DNA of 28,360 bases from the NCBI GenBank assembly GCA_045644025.1, contig JAZRGE010000057.1, forward strand, positions 1-28,360, read 5' to 3'. This document shows, one piece after another, positions 25,188 through 28,360 of the stretch. Source of the DNA: JAZRGE01 sp045644025. GTDB taxonomy: Bacteria; Bacillota; Clostridia; Oscillospirales; Acutalibacteraceae. Within the stretch, counting starts at the first letter, position 1. Every line of letters begins with the position of its first letter. The notes beneath the pieces are model-generated. The model saw nothing but the letters and a program-made list of their open reading frames with translations, ran no database searches and was not told the DNA's origin. Made by a program: the position numbers and the translations under genes.

Positions 25188-25217
25188 GTCAAATTTTTGT
25201 TTGCCTCCACATATAAT
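25188..25217 (+). promoter_or_regulatory. sigma-E-like promoter candidate for the YlmC/YmxH gene
   Basis: GTCAAATT (25188-25195) and CATATAAT (25210-25217) are 14 bases apart. The mother-cell sigma-E pattern is roughly KMATATT, about 14 bases, then CATAYAAT; here the -35 has one mismatch. A sigma-A reading (TTGTCA with TATAAT) would need a 20-base spacer, which is poor. It fits the sporulation link of the gene's family. Confidence 0.45.
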
Positions 25218-25233
25218 TCAATGAGGTGTTTTT

Positions 25234-25530
25234 ATGAACTGCAGAATTGTGGAGATGAAGGATAAGCAGGTGATTTGCCTTAAGGATGGCACAAGCCTTG
25301 GCTGTGTGGGTGATATTGAGGTGGACACAAGGGACGGCAGACTGGTTTCTATCGTGATCTTCGGCAGAAGCCGATGCTTTGGCCTATTGGGCAGAGAAGA
25401 CGATTGCATCATTCCCTGGTGCGAGATTGAAGTGATAGGGGAAGACACAATTTTAGTGCGCTGTGATCCGCCGAGCAAGCATTATAAAAAAAGGCGATTG
25501 CTCGGCGGGATAGGCTATGGTAGTAATTAG
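25234..25530 (+). CDS. ymxH: YlmC/YmxH family PRC-barrel protein
   Basis: This small single-domain protein of 98 residues belongs to the PRC-barrel group annotated as YlmC/YmxH sporulation proteins. The typical pattern is visible: CLKDGTSLGCVGDIEVD (LG-VGD-E), a strand LVSIVIFG, RCFGLLGREDDCIIPWCEIEVIG (FG--G---D--IPW--I--IG) and DTILV. A basic tail (KHYKKRRLLGG) follows. Several Cys residues (3, 15, 24, 48, 58, 63, 77) are more than usual. ATG 25234 has GAGGTG at 25222-25227. The gene is alone between a terminator and the T-box promoter. The precise function in spore formation is not known to me. Confidence 0.85.
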   Translation: MNCRIVEMKDKQVICLKDGTSLGCVGDIEVDTRDGRLVSIVIFGRSRCFGLLGREDDCIIPWCEIEVIGEDTILVRCDPPSKHYKKRRLLGGIGYGSN

Positions 25531-25548
25531 AAAAAACTCAAAAAGGGC

Positions 25549-25577
25549 TTGACAACCCCAAAATACGGTGATATAAT
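25549..25577 (+). promoter_or_regulatory. Perfect sigma-A promoter of the T-box transcript
   Basis: TTGACA (25549-25554) and TATAAT (25572-25577) are both perfect and 17 bases apart. This is the strongest promoter in the window. It should give strong constitutive initiation, with control left to the T-box downstream. Confidence 0.93.
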
Positions 25578-25583
25578 TCCAAC

Positions 25584-25855
25584 AAATTAAATATAAGGCG
25601 ATGACGAAGACGGCTTAGTTCTTTGGATTTCAGAGAGTCGGTGGTTGGTGTGAACCGATAGCGAAGTTCTAAAATGCCCATCCCTTCCGAGCCGGAAGCC
25701 CGAACACCTTTGGTTAGTAGATGTTTCCCGTGATTGCTGCGTTAAGGCATAGGAATTGATAGATTCCGAAGAGTGGCAGTTTCTGCAATTTGAGTGGTAC
25801 CGCGGATGTGATTTTCACACTCGTCTCAAAGTTTTGAGGCGAGTGTTTTTTTTTA
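25584..25855 (+). ncRNA. T-box riboswitch leader (tRNA-sensing) upstream of the acyl-CoA synthetase
   Basis: Stem I has GGCGATGACGAAGA (kink-turn side), CAGAGAG, GGTTGGTG and CCTTCCGAGC. A stem III-like hairpin GGAAT/ATTCC lies near 25752-25767. The T-box core TGAGTGGTACCGCGG is at 25791-25805. The antiterminator pairs TTTGAG (25789-25794) with CTCAAA (25825-25830) and GCGGATGTG with CACACTCGT, leaving the 7-base TGGTACC bulge. The competing terminator pairs CACTCGTCTCAAA (25818-25830) with TTTGAGGCGAGTG, then nine T. The variable base after TGG is T, which pairs with A73 of the tRNA, so tRNAs with G or U at 73 (Gly, Ser, Asn, Cys) are unlikely. By spacing to CTTCCGAG the specifier is ATC (Ile, 25680-25682); CCC is an alternative. 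It fills the 350-base gap between genes. Confidence 0.93.
25818..25854 (+). terminator. T-box regulated terminator
   Basis: Thirteen complementary positions with one T-G pair form a tight hairpin followed by nine T (25846-25854). Its left arm is shared with the antiterminator, so formation of the two structures is mutually exclusive. Uncharged cognate tRNA should favour readthrough. Confidence 0.9.
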
Positions 25856-25880
25856 TTTTCAAAAGAAGGGAAGTAATGCT

Positions 25881-28148
25881 ATGAAAACAGTTGAGACCAA
25901 TAAGCTGGCGGAGGTAGCGCAGCGAATTAGGGAGATGCGCGAGATCTCTGGCTTAAGTCAGGCTGAAATGGCCGAAAAGGCGGAAGTAACTGTTGAAGAC
26001 TATGCAAAATACGAATCGGCAGAGATGGATTTTCCGTTTTCTTTTCTGCACAAGTGCTCTCTTGCATTCGGCATAGATATTACCAACCTTCTTGAAGGTA
26101 AGAGCGCCCATCTTTCTTCCTACACAGTCACCCGAAAGGGCAAGGGCCAGTTCACCGCCAAGGAGGATGGCATTGAGATCCAGAATCTTGCACCTATGTT
26201 CCGCAAGAAGATTGCCGAGCCCTATTGGGTTAAGTATGAATATGATGAAAAGCTTCAGAATCAGCCTATCAGCCTAGCCACCCATTCGGGCCAGGAATTC
26301 GATTTTGTGATGAGCGGAAGGCTTAAAGTGCAGATCGGCGATAACGTGGAATATCTGGGTGAGGGCGATAGCATCTACTACAACAGCTCCACTCCTCACG
26401 GAATGATAGCCGTGGATGGAGAGGATTGCTTGTTTGTTGCCGTGGTACTTCCCGGAGAAGAGGATAAAGACAACGAAAAGCGAAGCACCTATGCCCATTA
26501 TGCTCCTCAGGGCAAAAAGTTGGTGAGCGATGATTTTATTTCCTGCGAGGAAGATGAAAACGGCCTGCTCCAAAAAATTGATTTCCACAACGAGGATAAA
26601 TATAATTTTGCTTTTGATACTGTTGATGCTATAGCCAAGAAGGATCCCGACAAGCTGGCGATGATCCATATCTCCAAGGATATGACAGAGCGCCGTTTCA
26701 CCTTCAACGATATAAAGCGTGCATCCAATCAGTGCGCTAATTATTTTAAGTCTCTTGGCATCAAAAAAGGCGATAAGGTTATGCTTGTGCTTAAGAGGCA
26801 TTATCAATTCTGGTACGCTATTCTTGCCCTTCACAAACTTGGTGCCATTGCCATACCTGCCACAAATCAGCTCCAGGCACACGATTTTGAATATCGTTTC
26901 AATGCTGCCGATGTGAGCGCGATTGTGTGCACCGCCGATGGTGATGTTGCCAATCAGGTTGATATTGCACAGGCTACCAGTTCCACGCTTACCACCAAGA
27001 TTCTGGTGGGCGGCGAAAGGGAAGGCTGGAAGAATTTTGATGAGGAATTTCCGCTTTTCAGCGCCCATTTTTATCGCAATGAAGACACAGCCTGCGGTGA
27101 TGATCTTATGCTGATGTTCTTCACATCCGGCACCACCGGCTATCCCAAAATTGCCGCTCACAGCTATAAGTATGCCTTGGGTCACTATATTACAGCCAAG
27201 TATTGGCACGGCGTGAGCGACGACGGCCTGCATTTCACCATTTCCGAGACCGGATGGGGCAAGGCTCTTTGGGGCAAGCTTTATGGCCAGTGGCTCTGTG
27301 AAGGTGCTGTGTTCACCTATGATTTTGATAGGTTTAATGCCACCGATATCCTGCCTATGTCCAAGAAATACGGAATTACCACCTTCTGTGCACCGCCCAC
27401 AATGCTTCGTATGCTTGTGAAGGAGGATATTTCGCAATACGATCTTTCTTCCATCCGCCATATGACAACGGCAGGCGAGGCGCTCAATCCCGAGGTGTAT
27501 CGTCAATTCGAAAAGGCTACAGGTCTGCAGATCATGGAAGGCTTTGGCCAGACCGAACTTACCCTCACGATAGCCAACCTTATGGGCGGTACCCATAAGC
27601 TGGGCTCTATGGGCAAGCCCGTACCCCTTTATGATGTGGATATCGTGGATGAAAACGGCAACTCTGTTCCCGATGGAGAAACAGGTGAAATCGTTGTTAA
27701 AACCAGCGAAAAGGTTCCTTGCGGCCTTTTTGCGGGATACTATAAAAACGAAGAAAAGACGAATGAAGTCTGGCATGACGGATATTATCATACGGGTGAT
27801 ACTGCCTGGCGTGACGAAGATGGTTTCTATTGGTACGTTGGCCGTACCGACGACGTTATAAAGTCTTCCGGCTATCGTATCGGGCCTTTCGAGATCGAAA
27901 GTGTGATAATGGAGCTTCCCTTTGTTCTTGAATGCGGTGTTTCGGCGGTGCCCGATGAAGTTCGCGGCCAGATAGTGAAGGCCAGCGTTGTGCTCGTGAA
28001 GGGCACAGAACCCAGTGATGAACTGAAAAAACAGATCCAGGATTATGTTAAGAGCCATACTGCTCCTTATAAGTATCCTAGGATCGTGGAGTTCAAAACA
28101 GAACTGCCCAAAACTATTAGCGGAAAGATACAGAGAAACAAGCTGTAA
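25881..28148 (+). CDS. XRE-cupin-acyl-CoA synthetase fusion protein (AMP-forming)
   Basis: This 755-residue three-part protein has an XRE-type helix-turn-helix at about 8-65 (QRIREMREISGLSQAEMAEK), a cupin at about 105-195 (HSGQEFDFVMSGRLKV, GEGDSIYYNSSTPHG) and an AMP-forming synthetase from about 240 to the end. The synthetase has TSGTTGYPK at 415-423, GEALNPE, GFGQTELT, YHTGDTAW, GRTDDVIKSSGYRIGP and the C-terminal PKTISGKIQR with Lys749, expected to catalyse adenylation. The family makes acyl-CoA from a carboxylic acid, ATP and CoA. It resembles the acetyl/medium-chain synthetase branch, but the substrate cannot be read from sequence. The cupin may sense a ligand, and the XRE part may bind DNA, though it could be a relic. 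The start ATG 25881 follows GAAGGGAAG. Control by a T-box suggests a role in amino-acid supply. Confidence 0.9.
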   Translation: MKTVETNKLAEVAQRIREMREISGLSQAEMAEKAEVTVEDYAKYESAEMDFPFSFLHKCSLAFGIDITNLLEGKSAHLSSYTVTRKGKGQFTAKEDGIEIQNLAPMFRKKIAEPYWVKYEYDEKLQNQPISLATHSGQEFDFVMSGRLKVQIGDNVEYLGEGDSIYYNSSTPHGMIAVDGEDCLFVAVVLPGEEDKDNEKRSTYAHYAPQGKKLVSDDFISCEEDENGLLQKIDFHNEDKYNFAFDTVDAIAKKDPDKLAMIHISKDMTERRFTFNDIKRASNQCANYFKSLGIKKGDKVMLVLKRHYQFWYAILALHKLGAIAIPATNQLQAHDFEYRFNAADVSAIVCTADGDVANQVDIAQATSSTLTTKILVGGEREGWKNFDEEFPLFSAHFYRNEDTACGDDLMLMFFTSGTTGYPKIAAHSYKYALGHYITAKYWHGVSDDGLHFTISETGWGKALWGKLYGQWLCEGAVFTYDFDRFNATDILPMSKKYGITTFCAPPTMLRMLVKEDISQYDLSSIRHMTTAGEALNPEVYRQFEKATGLQIMEGFGQTELTLTIANLMGGTHKLGSMGKPVPLYDVDIVDENGNSVPDGETGEIVVKTSEKVPCGLFAGYYKNEEKTNEVWHDGYYHTGDTAWRDEDGFYWYVGRTDDVIKSSGYRIGPFEIESVIMELPFVLECGVSAVPDEVRGQIVKASVVLVKGTEPSDELKKQIQDYVKSHTAPYKYPRIVEFKTELPKTISGKIQRNKL

Positions 28149-28184
28149 AAAGTCGTTTTTTCTGCATTATAAAGCCAAAAAGCA

Positions 28185-28213
28185 TTGACAAAACGATAGT
28201 TTTGTGATAAAAT
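28185..28213 (+). promoter_or_regulatory. sigma-A promoter of the second T-box transcript
   Basis: TTGACA (28185-28190) and TAAAAT (28208-28213) lie 17 bases apart, 36 bases after the synthetase stop codon. The next gene, outside the window, is therefore transcribed separately. No clear terminator sits between the stop codon and this promoter. Confidence 0.85.
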
Positions 28214-28223
28214 TACATCCAAA

Positions 28224-28360
28224 TATTAAAGGCGTTGACGAAGAGGGTAGAAGGCCATTCCCTAAAGAGAGGCAGCGGTTGGTGAAAGCTGTTGGGTGCC
28301 CCTTGTATTTGTAGCTTCCGAGCCGGAAGAAAGAAAGCCGAAGGCGAGTAGAATCTTCCC
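28224..28360 (+). ncRNA. Second T-box riboswitch leader (partial, cut by the window end)
   Basis: Stem I is complete: GGCGTTGACGAAGAGGGTAG on the 5' side, AAAGAGAGGCAGC, GGTTGGTG, and CTTCCGAGCCGGAAG, the last 14 bases of which are identical to the first T-box. AAGG (28251-28254) can pair with CCTT (28301-28304), enclosing the specifier loop. By the same spacing rule as in the first leader, the specifier would be GTA (Val, 28311-28313), followed by the expected purine; TTT (Phe, 28308-28310) is an alternative. The window ends before the antiterminator and the regulated gene. Confidence 0.85.

Noticed and set aside
26274..28058. A 594-codon open frame on the minus strand opposite the acyl-CoA synthetase
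   Set aside because: It lies wholly inside a gene with clear catalytic motifs on the + strand. Its translation shows no recognisable domain and no ribosome site was seen. It is a shadow of + strand codon bias.

Overview
The window looks like a chromosomal segment of an anaerobic, spore-forming Clostridia-type Firmicute, perhaps Oscillospirales or Ruminococcaceae-like. That placement is an inference from gene content, not from a search. The evidence is a Gram-positive division and cell-wall (dcw) cluster, sporulation families (SpoVD-type PBP, YunB, YlmC/YmxH), AddAB recombination nucleases, two T-box leaders, strong GGAGG ribosome binding sites and consensus sigma-A promoters. All genes lie on the + strand. 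I saw no insertion sequence, prophage, CRISPR array, tRNA or rRNA.

Positions 1-11331 hold the first transcription block: mraZ, rsmH, ftsL, a class B PBP with PASTA repeats, murE, mraY, ftsW/spoVE, murG, murA and ftsQ/divIB. It starts at a consensus promoter followed by four AAGTG repeats at an exact 10-base period, the expected MraZ operator. The genes are tightly packed, except for a hairpin-bearing gap before the PBP and a short gap before murA. murF, murD, murB, murC and ftsA are absent from the cluster. MurE carries the DNPR motif, so the peptidoglycan is probably the meso-diaminopimelate type.

Positions 11332-12613 hold ftsZ with its own promoter region (phased A-tracts, a consensus-like promoter and a perfect 9-bp inverted repeat over the start site) and a strong terminator. 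FtsZ has a short tail without the usual IP-FL partner-binding peptide.

Positions 12620-15133 hold a three-gene Zn/Mn-type ABC importer (binding lipoprotein, ATPase, permease) with its own promoter and terminator. Positions 15146-25182 hold a promoter, yunB, ligA, addB, addA and a small DUF2500-like membrane protein, then a terminator. Positions 25188-25530 hold a small YlmC/YmxH PRC-barrel gene with a sigma-E-like promoter.

The most unusual part is 25549-28360. A perfect sigma-A promoter and a complete T-box riboswitch precede a 755-residue protein that fuses an XRE helix-turn-helix, a cupin and an AMP-forming acyl-CoA synthetase. Directly after it, a second promoter and T-box leader begin and run off the window. 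T-boxes sense uncharged tRNA and normally control amino-acid supply. Their use here suggests that the synthetase feeds amino-acid synthesis, for example by activating branched-chain or aryl acids for reductive carboxylation to 2-oxoacids, a route known in rumen bacteria. The specifier triplets are most simply read as ATC (Ile) and GTA (Val), but this reading is uncertain.
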